Assembly: GCF_037154085.1 (NCBI RefSeq)
Contig: NZ_JBANRM010000001.1
Location: forward strand, 434,001-498,000
Length of the DNA stretch: 64,000 nt
Direction: 5' to 3'
Origin: Andeanibacterium fulvum
Lineage (GTDB): Bacteria; Pseudomonadota; Alphaproteobacteria; Sphingomonadales; Sphingomonadaceae
Below, piece after piece: positions 1 to 8,760 of the stretch (positions are counted from its first letter, which is position 1; each line of letters begins with the position of its first letter). The notes beneath the pieces were generated by a model. The model had not been told where the DNA came from. It made no database searches and was given only the letters and a program-made list of their open reading frames with translations. A program made the position numbers and the translations under genes.

Positions 1-2229
1 ATCGACCACCATGCCGGGGGCGTAGGTGCTCGCATAGCGCAGCTCCTCGCGGGTTACATTGACACGGGACAGGGTCTGGAGCCGCATGGTTTCAGGACCG
101 AGCTCGCCGCTCGCTTGAAGGCCAGTCTGCACAGCCTCGTTCACGGCACTGCGCAAATTGCGGCCTGACGCATAGATTGCGGTTGCCTCGCGCTCGGCGG
201 TCGAAAGCGACAACCAGGCGGCGGCGGCTTCGACAGCAGCATCATTTCCCACCTCGATCACCTGGGGTGCGAGATGGCGCATGGCGTCTTCGATGCGCCC
301 CTCTTGCGCCGCCTGCTGTGCATCTCGAAGGCCCTCTGTCCGTGCTCGGAGATTGGTGCTCATGAGCGCCGTCTCAATGCCGGCCTGCTGCATCACATCG
401 AACGGCTTTCCGGCATCGACTGCGCCCAGCTGCTTACGGTCCCCGATGCTCGCAAAGCGGCCGAGTTCGAGAAGGTTTGCCAGCCGAACCAGCTTTTCCT
501 TGTCGGCATTGCCGACCATGGAGGCTTCGTCGAGCAGCACGACGGTGCCGCGCATGTCCGCCAGCGCCTCGGCGAGACGGTCCGCATCGGCCCCTTCCAG
601 GAGATCGCGGTGTCGGGCGAGGAACCGCGAGACCGTCATCGATGTAATACCTGTATCGCGCTCGAGCATCTGGACCAGCGTGTTCTGCACCGCGAGCCCG
701 AGCACGGCTCTGCCCTCCTCGCGCAGGATATCTGCGACGGGTTTGAGGACCGTGCTCTTGCCTGCGCCCGCGACGCCCTGGATCGCGACGATCCGGTTGT
801 TCGAGCCAAGCAGCAAACGCCCTGCCCCTTCCTGTCCGGCGTTCAAGGTCATGCCGTATTTGATCTGGGACAGGGCCTGCAGACGGGCCCCCGCAAGGTC
901 GGGAGAAACAATCGCCGGTGCAGCGCCGCGCCCGTCTTCGACCCCAGCAATGATGCGCTGTTCGAGGCTTATAGCGTCGCGTGTCGTCAGCAGTTCCCGG
1001 TCAGCGCCCCTGCCCTTCTCCAGATGTCCCTGACGGAGCAGCTGGTCGACGCGGTGCTCGATGTCAGCGAGCGAAGTCGGGAGCGCAAAGCCAAGCGCTG
1101 CACGGTAGATTTCGGCTCGGCTGAAGGCCGCCTCCCGCTCGCCCAGATGCCGCACAGCCGAGGCGACTGCATGAATTGCGGCGACCTGCTCGACACTGCG
1201 GTTGGTCAGCCGGGAAGGTATCAGCGGGTCACCTTCGCGCAGGCCAAGGCGCTCGGCAAATGTGGTTGCGAGGGCCTGAACATTGCGGACGAGCGCGCGC
1301 ATGGTTGGTCCCAAGCCGGTCACATTGCCAAGATCCTGCGCACTGCGAGCATTGGCTCTGGCAGTCACCGTGGCGGGATCAAAGCCCAGCCTCGCAGACG
1401 CTTCCTGCCACTGCTGCGTCAGCGCATCGCGATCTTCGATGCGCCCTTTGTCGGCCCGGGTCATCAAGGTTGCAGCATCGAGCACGCCTGGCCCTGAGAA
1501 GTTCATCTGGGCGGCCGCTTCCAGGATTTCCGCTCGCCGGGAACTGAAGGCATCGCGGACCACCTTGGGCACACCTACGGCCTCAAAATTACCGTGCTTG
1601 CCGAACTCACCGACCTCATACCCAAGCTTTTCGACGCTCAGACGAAATCGCGCCATCGTCATGGCATTGAGCAAGGTATTGTGCTGCCAGAGCTTGTCAT
1701 TGCGTAGCGCCCGCCATTTGCCGTCGCCCCCTCGCGTCACATTGGCAATGACGGCATGAAAGTGCGCGTTGGGCTCCTGGTTGCGATTGGTGTCGTGCTG
1801 GAACAGCGCGATCGCAAGGTTGCCGGTCTGGACGGTACGCTCCTTTCCGCGAACCTCCATCCGGGTCTCGGCTAGGTTCTTTTCGGCCCAGCGCAGGGTT
1901 TCCCGGACGGCCGACCCGTAGGCATCGAGGATCCGTTTGTCGCCGCCCACCAGAGCCAGGACCGACCAGCTTTTCGGCATCGAAAAGGTGAGGTCGGTCC
2001 CCGCCCGGTGCGCCCGGTTGTCACTGCCCAAGCGGCTACCATCGGGCAGCAGTCCCTTAAGGACCGCCTCGAATTGCCGTGCGTCTACGGAACCAGTAAG
2101 CCCGAGCGCGGCAGCGCCGTTGCCCAGCCATTCACCCGAGCGATCGGCATCCGCCCGCGTGTAGTAATTGTCGGCAGCGAAGTAGTTGGCCGCGCCGCCG
2201 GCGGTGCGGACATTGGCTACCGACAGCAT
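1..2229 (-). CDS. traA: MobF-family conjugative relaxase (TraA/TrwC-like), C-terminus outside window
   Basis: Nicks oriT and covalently carries the transferred strand during conjugation, then acts as a helicase. The 743 visible residues start MLSVANVRTAGGAANYF, the typical MobF start, with a Tyr cluster (Y16, Y22, Y23) supplying the nicking tyrosine. The metal-binding histidines are H146 and H156-x-H158 (in NAHFHAV). A RecD/TraI-like helicase Walker A motif, GVAGAGKST, is encoded at about 751-774, followed by a DEAS box. The frame stays open through base 1, so the gene is cut by the window edge. It lies 37 bases downstream of the coupling protein gene and is probably in the same transcript. 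The start at 2229 was chosen from the conserved family N-terminus, although an out-of-frame ATG lies just upstream. Confidence 0.93.
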   Translation of the reverse strand, partial: MLSVANVRTAGGAANYFAADNYYTRADADRSGEWLGNGAAALGLTGSVDARQFEAVLKGLLPDGSRLGSDNRAHRAGTDLTFSMPKSWSVLALVGGDKRILDAYGSAVRETLRWAEKNLAETRMEVRGKERTVQTGNLAIALFQHDTNRNQEPNAHFHAVIANVTRGGDGKWRALRNDKLWQHNTLLNAMTMARFRLSVEKLGYEVGEFGKHGNFEAVGVPKVVRDAFSSRRAEILEAAAQMNFSGPGVLDAATLMTRADKGRIEDRDALTQQWQEASARLGFDPATVTARANARSAQDLGNVTGLGPTMRALVRNVQALATTFAERLGLREGDPLIPSRLTNRSVEQVAAIHAVASAVRHLGEREAAFSRAEIYRAALGFALPTSLADIEHRVDQLLRQGHLEKGRGADRELLTTRDAISLEQRIIAGVEDGRGAAPAIVSPDLAGARLQALSQIKYGMTLNAGQEGAGRLLLGSNNRIVAIQGVAGAGKSTVLKPVADILREEGRAVLGLAVQNTLVQMLERDTGITSMTVSRFLARHRDLLEGADADRLAEALADMRGTVVLLDEASMVGNADKEKLVRLANLLELGRFASIGDRKQLGAVDAGKPFDVMQQAGIETALMSTNLRARTEGLRDAQQAAQEGRIEDAMRHLAPQVIEVGNDAAVEAAAAWLSLSTAEREATAIYASGRNLRSAVNEAVQTGLQASGELGPETMRLQTLSRVNVTREELRYASTYAPGMVVD

Positions 2230-2266
2230 CGATCGGTCCCCAACGCCAAGGCAGTTGGCGACATGC

Positions 2267-4663
2267 TCACATCTCCATGTCGCCAAGTTCCGGACCAGTG
2301 ATCGGCGGAGGCTCGTGCTCCCGCAGACCATCCTCGATCATCAGCTTGCGCGCGGCGGCATCGCTGGAGCTTTGGCTCTTCGGGTTATCCGGCTTGCCCT
2401 GTTGCAGCCCTTCCGTTCCGGGCGTGCTGGCCTGAGGCGTGCCCTTAGGCGAAGCCGACTGATCCCGCGCCGCTGCGGCTTCGCCTGTCTGGAGAAGTGG
2501 GCGGGCGGAAGGTCCAGCCTTTCGCGGCGGAGCATCGGTTCTGGTATTCGACCGGTCCGTCTTGGCCTTGCCCGCCTTGTCTTGCTCGGAACGAGTTGCC
2601 GGTTCTCGCTCCTTCGACGTCTTGCCGGGTGTGCGTTCCACTGCTCGCCCAAGATCCTTGGCAGGCGCTTCAGGCTCCTTTTTCGAGGCAGCTCGCGCAC
2701 CTTGGTCGAAGGCGAGCTCGCCCTGCTTCGGGACGACCGGCTTGCCGGCGCCGTCGTCGTTCGACGAAGGATGCTCGCCGCCTGTCGGCGCTGCCTTCTG
2801 CTCTGCCTGCTCCGCCGCCGGATGGATCTCCGTGACCCTTGCCTTCGGGCTGTCCTTGACCCTGGCGATGAAGGTTTCCGCCCGCTTGGGTCGGTCGACG
2901 GGCTTCATCTTGACCGGTGCGGCGGGAAAGCCATCAGGGAACTTGATGTACCCTGAAAGGCGCGGAAGGTTCATCAGCTGGTCGGGCAGCAAGAGCGGCT
3001 CGATGTGCTTGCGCGGGGTGAGGCTGACCGCATCGCGGGCATTGTTGTAGCCATAGGTGTAGCCCTCTTCCATGTCCCTGACCTGGCGATGGCCGATGAA
3101 GTCGGAGCACCAGGTGGCCGTCTCGCGGTCGGCGGTTCCAAGGATCAGTTTGGTCCGGGCGAGCGATGCCAGCGTCATCGCCATGTTCTCGCCGTAGACC
3201 TCCTTGAGCTTGGCATAGGCATGAAGGCCAAGGACAATCGCGCCGCCGAAATTGCGCGCTGTCTGCAAGCCTTTCTCGAGCGCTGGCAGGCGGTGCAATG
3301 CACCCAGCTCATCGACGAAGAACCAGCACTTGAGATCGCGGGTGCGGGGCATCGTCATCAGCGTATTCATGGCGGTATCGAGCCAGAGCGTGAGCAGCTG
3401 CGCGCAGACACTCATGTCGACATAGCGGGCCGAAATGAACAGGATTGAGCCCTGGTTCGGGGTGCTATCGGCCCCGTCCTCGATCCATTTGCGAACCGAG
3501 AAACTTGGACCGGCAGTCGGCAGCAGCTTGAGCGCCTTGGCGTTCACGTTGAAGACGGCCCGGATCGATTCTGCCATGCGGGCAGCTTCTGGCGCGGTCA
3601 GCGGATCGGCGATCGTTCCGCGCATCATGGCATGAACGCGTGACAGGTCCGCGGTCATCAGCTCCCGCGCCAGGGCGTCGTTGGTCGCCCTGCCCTCGGC
3701 CACAAGTTTGAGGCAGAATTCGACGAACAACGCGCGGGCAGCGATCACCCAGAACTGGGCTTCACCGCCCCCGTCATGGGGGACGAGGGCGTCCGCGGCG
3801 GCCCAGAACTCACCTTCGGAGCGGCATTCGTCAAACAGGCTCCACTGGGGGCAGCGCGCATCGAGCGGGTTCAGAATGATGTCGCAATGGGCAGCATGGA
3901 AGTGCTCGATAAAGGCCCCGGTCAGATCGAAGACCACGCAGCGCTGACCCTTGGCTCTTGCTTCCGCGATCATGTCGGAGATCGCCACGGTCTTGCCCAT
4001 ACCGGTGGTGCCAATGAGCATCGCATGGCTTTGTTCGAGCCGCCAGGGATAGGAGACGCTGGCGATGTGCGATGGCCGATACGGAAAGACCCGGGCGATC
4101 TCTCGCGGCAGACTGAGGCGCCATTTCCAGCCCAGCGCGGTATCAAGCTCACGGGTGCGCTCGCGCCGGTTGTGTGCGGTCAATTCGTCGACGAGTTCGG
4201 GGAGCGTGACGAGCATCGCGCCGCGCTCATGTTTGCGCTCTTTGGAGCGGCCACCGAACCGCTCGGCGAACCAGTAGAAGACGGCAAATGCGGGGACCAG
4301 CAGGAAACCGGATCGCCACAATGCACTGGTCAGAAGCGCCATCAGCTTCTCCCACGCATGCACCACCGGGGGGTAGTGGTCGAGCTGGGCAATCGGAAAC
4401 TGGATGGTCGCGCCGAAAGCGGTTTCCAGGGTGATCCGCTTGGCGGGATCGAACTCCATGAAGCCGTAGATGGCGGCATAGATCCGCATCCAGACGAGAT
4501 AGACTTCGTGATCGGTGAGGCCTGCCGAAATGGTCCACCAGGAGGTCCATGAGATCACGAGCGCGGCAACGATCAGTGGGCCCTTGAGACCGGCCGCGAA
4601 CATGAAGCTGAAGTGTCCGAGCAGCTGGCTGCCACGCGTGAAGTTGACGAGATTACGCTTCAT
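2267..4663 (-). CDS. traD: Type IV coupling protein, TraD/VirD4-like ATPase
   Basis: Couples the relaxase-DNA complex to the mating channel at the inner membrane. The 798-aa protein has hydrophobic segments near residues 27-48 and 118-133, a Walker A GTTGMGKT at about 218-225 and a Walker B WFFVDE at about 447-452. After about residue 620 the tail is rich in Lys, Pro, Glu and Ala and probably disordered. The start at 4663 (MKRNLV) follows a GGGAGG ribosome site. A longer frame upstream would run through the preceding mobilisation gene and lacks family resemblance. The gene overlaps the 3' end of the preceding gene by 11 bases, so translation is probably coupled. Confidence 0.92.
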   Translation of the reverse strand: MKRNLVNFTRGSQLLGHFSFMFAAGLKGPLIVAALVISWTSWWTISAGLTDHEVYLVWMRIYAAIYGFMEFDPAKRITLETAFGATIQFPIAQLDHYPPVVHAWEKLMALLTSALWRSGFLLVPAFAVFYWFAERFGGRSKERKHERGAMLVTLPELVDELTAHNRRERTRELDTALGWKWRLSLPREIARVFPYRPSHIASVSYPWRLEQSHAMLIGTTGMGKTVAISDMIAEARAKGQRCVVFDLTGAFIEHFHAAHCDIILNPLDARCPQWSLFDECRSEGEFWAAADALVPHDGGGEAQFWVIAARALFVEFCLKLVAEGRATNDALARELMTADLSRVHAMMRGTIADPLTAPEAARMAESIRAVFNVNAKALKLLPTAGPSFSVRKWIEDGADSTPNQGSILFISARYVDMSVCAQLLTLWLDTAMNTLMTMPRTRDLKCWFFVDELGALHRLPALEKGLQTARNFGGAIVLGLHAYAKLKEVYGENMAMTLASLARTKLILGTADRETATWCSDFIGHRQVRDMEEGYTYGYNNARDAVSLTPRKHIEPLLLPDQLMNLPRLSGYIKFPDGFPAAPVKMKPVDRPKRAETFIARVKDSPKARVTEIHPAAEQAEQKAAPTGGEHPSSNDDGAGKPVVPKQGELAFDQGARAASKKEPEAPAKDLGRAVERTPGKTSKEREPATRSEQDKAGKAKTDRSNTRTDAPPRKAGPSARPLLQTGEAAAARDQSASPKGTPQASTPGTEGLQQGKPDNPKSQSSSDAAARKLMIEDGLREHEPPPITGPELGDMEM

Positions 4664-4985
4664 CGGAGCCTCCCTCGCCAGCGGCTGTGGAAAGACCGAG
4701 CTCCTTGCATTTGCGCACGTAAGCCTGGTGCGCCCGACCGCGCAGCGCGTGGTCGGGGTGGCCTGCCAGCAGCGCATCAACCCCGACCATGAGGAACACC
4801 GAGCGGCGGGAAATGCGCTCAATGGAAGCGTCGAGCCGCGAGGCAAGCTCGTCCTCTGTGCAGGCATTGGCGAGCAAGGCGCGAACCCACTCGCTCATGC
4901 TGATCCCCTTGGCCTTGGCAGCCCTGCGGATCAGCGAGCTGAGCTCGCTGGAGATGTAAACCTGGAGACAGATTGGCCGTGTCAT
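4653..4985 (-). CDS. Small mobilisation accessory protein (ribbon-helix-helix/MobC-like)
   Basis: 110 aa. The N-terminal 45 residues (MTRPICLQVYISSELSSLIRR, then a short helix pair) look like a ribbon-helix-helix DNA-binding fold, as in MobC/TraD-associated accessory proteins that bind near oriT. The rest is basic and probably helical. The start has an AAGGAG ribosome site 7 bases upstream. It is the first gene of the traD-relaxase transcript and sits directly behind a LexA-overlapped promoter. The likely role is oriT binding or autoregulation; this follows from position and fold type, not from a recognised specific family. Confidence 0.75.
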   Translation of the reverse strand: MTRPICLQVYISSELSSLIRRAAKAKGISMSEWVRALLANACTEDELASRLDASIERISRRSVFLMVGVDALLAGHPDHALRGRAHQAYVRKCKELGLSTAAGEGGSDEA

Positions 4986-5038
4986 GCACGGACTCCTTGT
5001 GGTCAGGAGCCCGATTCACACTGCGAAAGGCAAGGTCG

Positions 5039-5071
5039 AAGCTAAGTCATATTCAAGAACATGTCAAGAAC
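5039..5071 (-). promoter_or_regulatory. Promoter of the mobilisation operon overlapped by a LexA-type (SOS) box
   Basis: On the minus strand the sequence GTTC-TTGACAT-GTTC occupies 5071-5057, exactly the GTTC-N7-GTTC operator of alphaproteobacterial LexA. Its spacer contains a perfect -35 hexamer, TTGACA (5067-5062). Seventeen bases later comes TAGCTT (5044-5039), a plausible -10, about 54 bases before the first start codon at 4985. Bound LexA would cover the -35. The same arrangement recurs at the integrase promoter near 33950. Confidence 0.75.
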
Positions 5072-5529
5072 ATATAGGACTGCGGAATTCCGCCATTCTT
5101 GGCCTCGCCTTGGTCAAATCCACGTAACTCCCCTCTCCCACGTCATTTTTGACGGAGAAGCTGCCATTTCACAAAATGCGCTCTATTCCTTTGTGATTGC
5201 ATAATTTTTCTGCCCACCTTTCCTGCGACCCGTCGCGTAGGGTGTGCGCGAAGTTGTTCCCTTTTTGGACCGTTGTGATCGACCACTTCCCCGCCCAACT
5301 TTTGGTGGCGAAGGCCTTGGTTTCACGCGGATTTTGTAGCCCATCCGGCGCATGATGGATAGCCAGCACAGACCCATCTCTCCGAACTTGGAACTGCGCT
5401 TTTGTAGCGGATAGCCATTTGCGAAGGCCAATCTAATGCTGAAACGCATGGACCAGTTAAATGGACTGGCAACATTTCATCGCTAGGTTAGAGCATTGCG
5501 ACATCGGGCATTCTTTGGGGGCGGCAGCA
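5072..5529. other. Gene-free interval with palindrome, candidate oriT or insertion junction
   Basis: About 460 bases without a convincing gene. A 12-base palindrome GCGGAATTCCGC lies at about 5083-5094, flanked by CAAGAA and TTCTTG arms. The sequence TTCCGCCATTCTTGG following it recurs near 33989-34003 next to the integrase promoter. GCGTAGGGTGTGC (5235-5247) and a 19-base repeat (5404-5422) both have counterparts near 11.2-11.3 kb. Small minus-strand open frames here have no ribosome sites or family resemblance. The position upstream of the mobilisation genes would also suit oriT, but I see no recognised nick site. Confidence 0.45.
5404..5422 (+). repeat. Left copy of 19-base direct repeat, candidate attachment site of nested insertion
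   Basis: GTAGCGGATAGCCATTTGC matches 11223-11241 at 18 of 19 positions in the same orientation. The two copies bracket 5.8 kb holding the paired recombinases, a toxin-antitoxin pair and unknown proteins. Confidence 0.4.
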
Positions 5530-7047
5530 TTGAAGAACTTAAAAGCGAAATACGTGCTTGTTGCTCTTGTCTTTGGCGCTGTGAGCGCACCCGTTTCGGC
5601 GCAGACTTCATCGAATACCGTCTGGCGCTCGGACAACTGGCGGGTCTGGAAAAAGGATGAGAGCTGCAATCTCTCTCAGACCAATCTCAGGGAGGGGTTG
5701 GCCGAAAACCGGACAAATGTGACGATCGAACTGCCCGTTGCGCAGGGGTCGTCAAGCATAATGGTTTATAGCCCTCGCTATCCCGATTTTTCACAGCACG
5801 ACCACCGAGTTGCACTGTTGTTCGGGCACGGAGGAAGCTTCGATCTAAACACTGGCGAGCGTACTGCAGAGTCCTTCAACCTCGGAATGTTCGGGCACGG
5901 CATAGCCCTCTTTCTCGATCCTCAAAGGCTTCATCAAGCCCTGCGCTCGTTTGGGCAGATGGGCATTCAGATAGACGGCAATCTCTTTGATCGTGTTTCG
6001 CTAGATGGCATCGCCGAAGGTGTAGCGGAACTTGAGAAATGCGCGGGCCGAAGGAGTCTTGCTTCTGCTGACGAAGCCCGCCCAGAATTGAACGCAAGGC
6101 AGATGGAGATCATGCGAACCGTGCGTTCGGTCGATGGCTACATCGACAAGGCTTTGCATGATGAATTTTGGATGCTGATGCCTTCAGCTTTGCGGGATTC
6201 CCCATCGGCGAATGAAATGCTGCAAGGCTTGCTGGCTGAAGTGAGCGAAGCGCGGGAGGACTTTCAGGAACAGACTTGGCTAAGTGCAAAAGAGAGCCTG
6301 AGGGCGGGCCGCACTGTCAGGACAGCAGCCTATCTGGCCTCAAAAGAGGCGGCGCTAAACGCATCGACGAACCCCGGCTATCAGGCCAAGATTCGGGAGA
6401 GCATCGCTTCCGCAGAGAGGCTGCTTGCCGCGGCAGGAAGCGGAAGCCCGCTCGATGTGCCTGGGGGACGAACTTACGTTACCAGCGATCTGATCGAGCG
6501 TGTCTTGTCCGGTATCCGTGCGAGCGAGTTTCGTTTCGCCAAACTCGTTTCTCCTTCTTGGGACGACCGGCTCACCGAATTCAATTATCCAGCGGCTCAC
6601 GTGTCGATCCTCGCACATGCACCATTTACGTTGGAACGAAAGGAGATCCGGAACCCCGGCGCGCGGGACATCGAAATGATAAGCGTTTCCCAGACACTTA
6701 GCCCATCCACTTATGTTGCGGTCAGCTTTGCGGCAAACGGCGGTCGATATTCTGACCCCGTCAAATCTCTCGTTTCGAACGCAAGGGCGGCGGTGGAAGG
6801 TGCAGGCGCGACAGGACGTCCTCCGGTGTTCATCAAGTGGCGTGGTTTTGATTCGGCGACGGCAGCAGGTCAGGCCCGCACTTCAGAGGGTGACGTCTAC
6901 GTGTCAGTTAGGGTGGTCGAGATTCCCAGCCTAAATGGAATTATACAGTTCATCGCTGTGTCTCAATTGTCCGCCGCAGAAGCACTCAATCAGCGTGGCA
7001 TATTGGAGGACTCTGCAAATATTTTGCCCTCTTCAAATTCGCAATAA
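5530..7047 (+). CDS. Secreted protein of unknown function
   Basis: I do not recognise the family. The most likely start is TTG at 5530, 8-12 bases after a GGGGGCGG ribosome site. That gives a clean signal peptide (MKNLKAKYVLVALVFGAVSA, cleavage after VSA before Q) and 505 aa in total. An ATG at 5461 in the same frame would add 23 residues before the signal peptide and spoil it. The mature N-terminal part (residues 35-180) has one conserved-looking Cys pair and alternating hydrophobic strands, loosely like invasion-associated (IalB-type) secreted domains. The middle is helical and the C-terminal third strand-rich. Base composition is lower in GC than the ICE backbone, which fits separate acquisition. 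Confidence 0.7.
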   Translation: MKNLKAKYVLVALVFGAVSAPVSAQTSSNTVWRSDNWRVWKKDESCNLSQTNLREGLAENRTNVTIELPVAQGSSSIMVYSPRYPDFSQHDHRVALLFGHGGSFDLNTGERTAESFNLGMFGHGIALFLDPQRLHQALRSFGQMGIQIDGNLFDRVSLDGIAEGVAELEKCAGRRSLASADEARPELNARQMEIMRTVRSVDGYIDKALHDEFWMLMPSALRDSPSANEMLQGLLAEVSEAREDFQEQTWLSAKESLRAGRTVRTAAYLASKEAALNASTNPGYQAKIRESIASAERLLAAAGSGSPLDVPGGRTYVTSDLIERVLSGIRASEFRFAKLVSPSWDDRLTEFNYPAAHVSILAHAPFTLERKEIRNPGARDIEMISVSQTLSPSTYVAVSFAANGGRYSDPVKSLVSNARAAVEGAGATGRPPVFIKWRGFDSATAAGQARTSEGDVYVSVRVVEIPSLNGIIQFIAVSQLSAAEALNQRGILEDSANILPSSNSQ

Positions 7048-7147
7048 TTCGCGCACTGCCCAATGGGACACATGGAATTAATGGATAGGTGTCTGACAGC
7101 TGTGCATGTATGTGCTGCAGTGATTCCGGGATTAATCGGAGGCAGAT

Positions 7148-7561
7148 ATGTCTGAATTTTATTCAGACACTCTTTGGGATGTTGGTCGAACGTTGTTCTT
7201 GGCGTTCATCGCATTCCAAGCGTACAAAATGACCCGGGACTATGGCGAGAAAGCCGGGCGCTGGTCCGCTCTGTTGAAGGGAATTGCGTGGGTTGCGGGA
7301 ATTGCGCTTTTCGCGGCCGCTATGATGAGAAATCCGTCCTGTGAAGAATCAGGCGACCCATTATACGGTGGCTGTGAGCAATATGCAGACGATGGCTATG
7401 AGCCAACGCTGGAACAACGTGGAGCAAGATTTCTCTTCTGGACCCTTTTGCTTGGGATCCCGGCAGGCTTCGGGTTAATGGACTCACGCCGCTACGCAGC
7501 CAATCCGTGGCGGCGTCCAGAAGATTTAAAGAATCGAGACCACGACGTTACGAACAGATAA
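7148..7561 (+). CDS. Small membrane protein, unknown function
   Basis: 137 aa with a GGAGG ribosome site directly before ATG. Hydrophobic segments lie at about residues 12-25, 42-62 and 93-112, so it is probably an inner-membrane protein with two or three spans. An acidic loop between the last two spans contains two Cys (CEESGDPLYGGC) that could form a disulphide. It follows the secreted protein gene by 100 bases on the same strand. The last 14 bases overlap the convergent gene at 7548. No family recognised. Confidence 0.65.
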   Translation: MSEFYSDTLWDVGRTLFLAFIAFQAYKMTRDYGEKAGRWSALLKGIAWVAGIALFAAAMMRNPSCEESGDPLYGGCEQYADDGYEPTLEQRGARFLFWTLLLGIPAGFGLMDSRRYAANPWRRPEDLKNRDHDVTNR

Positions 7562-7937
7562 CTGATAGTATCCCGATCGCTAAACCGAAGATTGCCAGAA
7601 CCAGGCCAATAACAGCGATCCAAGCTGGGATGTGTATGGCAGGATCGATGGAGCCGACATACCAGCCCATCTTCCCGCCCAACCCGACCTTCGATATTGA
7701 AAAATCAAGCTCGTCACCCTTTGCAACCCCCAACGCCTCCCGGAGATCGAACGGCATGAAGATGGCGTCTGATCGGTCATGACCTAGCAACAGAACATTG
7801 AGCGACTTGCCGTTTGCGTTGTTGGCTATTCGCGCAATGCCATACCTTGCAATTCCAGAACGGTACGTGTGGTTCACCCTGACCAAGTGCCGTCCAGAAT
7901 CTCCGGATGGCAACGCTTCAACCTTTAGTTTTGGCAT
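7548..7937 (-). CDS. Hypothetical membrane-anchored protein
   Basis: 129 aa. The start at 7937 follows GGAGTGGGT; an earlier in-frame start at 8036 would overlap the antitoxin promoter side and adds no recognisable sequence. Residues 1-95 form a soluble strand-rich region with a segment (IFMPFDLREALGVAKGDELDF) that resembles the swapped-hairpin core of AbrB/SpoVT-type or decreased-GC ICE proteins, but not strongly enough to assign. Residues 103-127 form one C-terminal membrane span. It lies downstream of the toxin-antitoxin pair on the same strand with a 108-base gap. Confidence 0.6.
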   Translation of the reverse strand: MPKLKVEALPSGDSGRHLVRVNHTYRSGIARYGIARIANNANGKSLNVLLLGHDRSDAIFMPFDLREALGVAKGDELDFSISKVGLGGKMGWYVGSIDPAIHIPAWIAVIGLVLAIFGLAIGILSVICS

Positions 7938-8045
7938 ACCCACTCCGCATCTATTGAACTCGGACAGTGTGCTTATTCCAAACTTCAACCGGTGCGGAAG
8001 GGGCGATCGACTGTCATCCGGCAGCGACGGATACACGATGTTGTG

Positions 8046-8375
8046 TCATGCCACCGCATCCAGCCCGCTGCGCTGGATGATCGACAGTAGCCGCAACGCC
8101 GGACCTCCCGGCTTCTTCGCGCCGCGCTCCCAGTCGGACACAAGGTTCTTCGACACGTTGAGATATCGCGCGAAGACTGGCTGCGAGACATGCTCAGCTT
8201 CGCGGATAGCCTTGATCTCGTCCGGTGACAGAACCGGCGCAGGCGCAAGGCAGGCTTCATCGAACTCACGCATGGTGCGCTTGTTGATGCTGCCAGCGTC
8301 GTAGAGGCCTTCCATCATCTCGTGGACGGCGGCCATCGCCTCGCTCTTGTAAGTCTTTGCCTTAGCCTTGCTCAT
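8046..8375 (-). CDS. HigA/NadS-like antitoxin with Xre-type HTH
   Basis: 109 aa. The C-terminal half is a helix-turn-helix: a stretch starting LSPDEIKAIREAEHVSQPVFARYL, then NVSKNLVSDWERGAKKPGGPALRLL, typical of antitoxins paired with RelE/HigB-type toxins. The N-terminal 45 residues would wrap the toxin. The gene starts inside the last codons of the toxin gene (14-base overlap), giving the toxin-first order seen in higBA systems. It is expected to neutralise the toxin and repress the shared promoter. Confidence 0.87.
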   Translation of the reverse strand: MSKAKAKTYKSEAMAAVHEMMEGLYDAGSINKRTMREFDEACLAPAPVLSPDEIKAIREAEHVSQPVFARYLNVSKNLVSDWERGAKKPGGPALRLLSIIQRSGLDAVA

Positions 8376-8760
8376 CGTCTTTCACCTCGACCAATCGACC
8401 TGCTTCAACTTCCGTTTCGATCTGGTCATCGCCCAGCTCCAGCATGATGCTGGCAGCCTTGCGATAGACCTTCAGTTCCGCCGCACTCAGGTTCGCCTTG
8501 CCGCTTTTGGCGAAAGCGAACACGAATACAGCCCGCTCGCCCGAGCGGAAGATCAGGATCGAGCGATACCCGCCCGATTTACCTCCGCCCTGGCGCGCGA
8601 TGCGTTGCTTGATGAGGCCGCTGCCAAGATCGGCATCGATCAGGCCAGCTTCGGCCCGATGCACGGCGTCAGCAAGCGTGGCATCGCTGATCTTCTCCTT
8701 CGCCGCGAACTTGGCGAACCAGCGGTTGGTGTAGATGCGGATACGCGGGTTCTCAGTCAT
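8362..8760 (-). CDS. RelE/HigB-superfamily toxin
   Basis: 132 aa, basic, beginning MTENPRIRIYTNRWFAKFA and including GGGKSGGYRSILIFRSGERAVFVFAFAKS. This is the strand-rich core of the type II toxin RelE-like family known from pairs with HigA-like HTH antitoxins. The expected activity is ribosome-dependent mRNA cleavage (family knowledge). The start at 8760 was chosen because the family N-terminus begins there; an in-frame GTG or ATG a few codons upstream lies inside the integrase gene. The first bases overlap the 3' end of the recombinase at 8753. Confidence 0.85.
   Translation of the reverse strand: MTENPRIRIYTNRWFAKFAAKEKISDATLADAVHRAEAGLIDADLGSGLIKQRIARQGGGKSGGYRSILIFRSGERAVFVFAFAKSGKANLSAAELKVYRKAASIMLELGDDQIETEVEAGRLVEVKDDEQG

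Noticed and set aside
274..1497. Long plus-strand open frames opposite the relaxase
   Set aside because: They mirror the high-GC relaxase gene and have no ribosome sites or family motifs. The minus strand shows the HUH and Walker motifs.
5183..5449. Minus-strand open frame of 88 codons in the gap before the secreted protein
   Set aside because: No ribosome site, basic low-complexity product; its resemblance to the recombinase start is due to the shared 19-base repeat.
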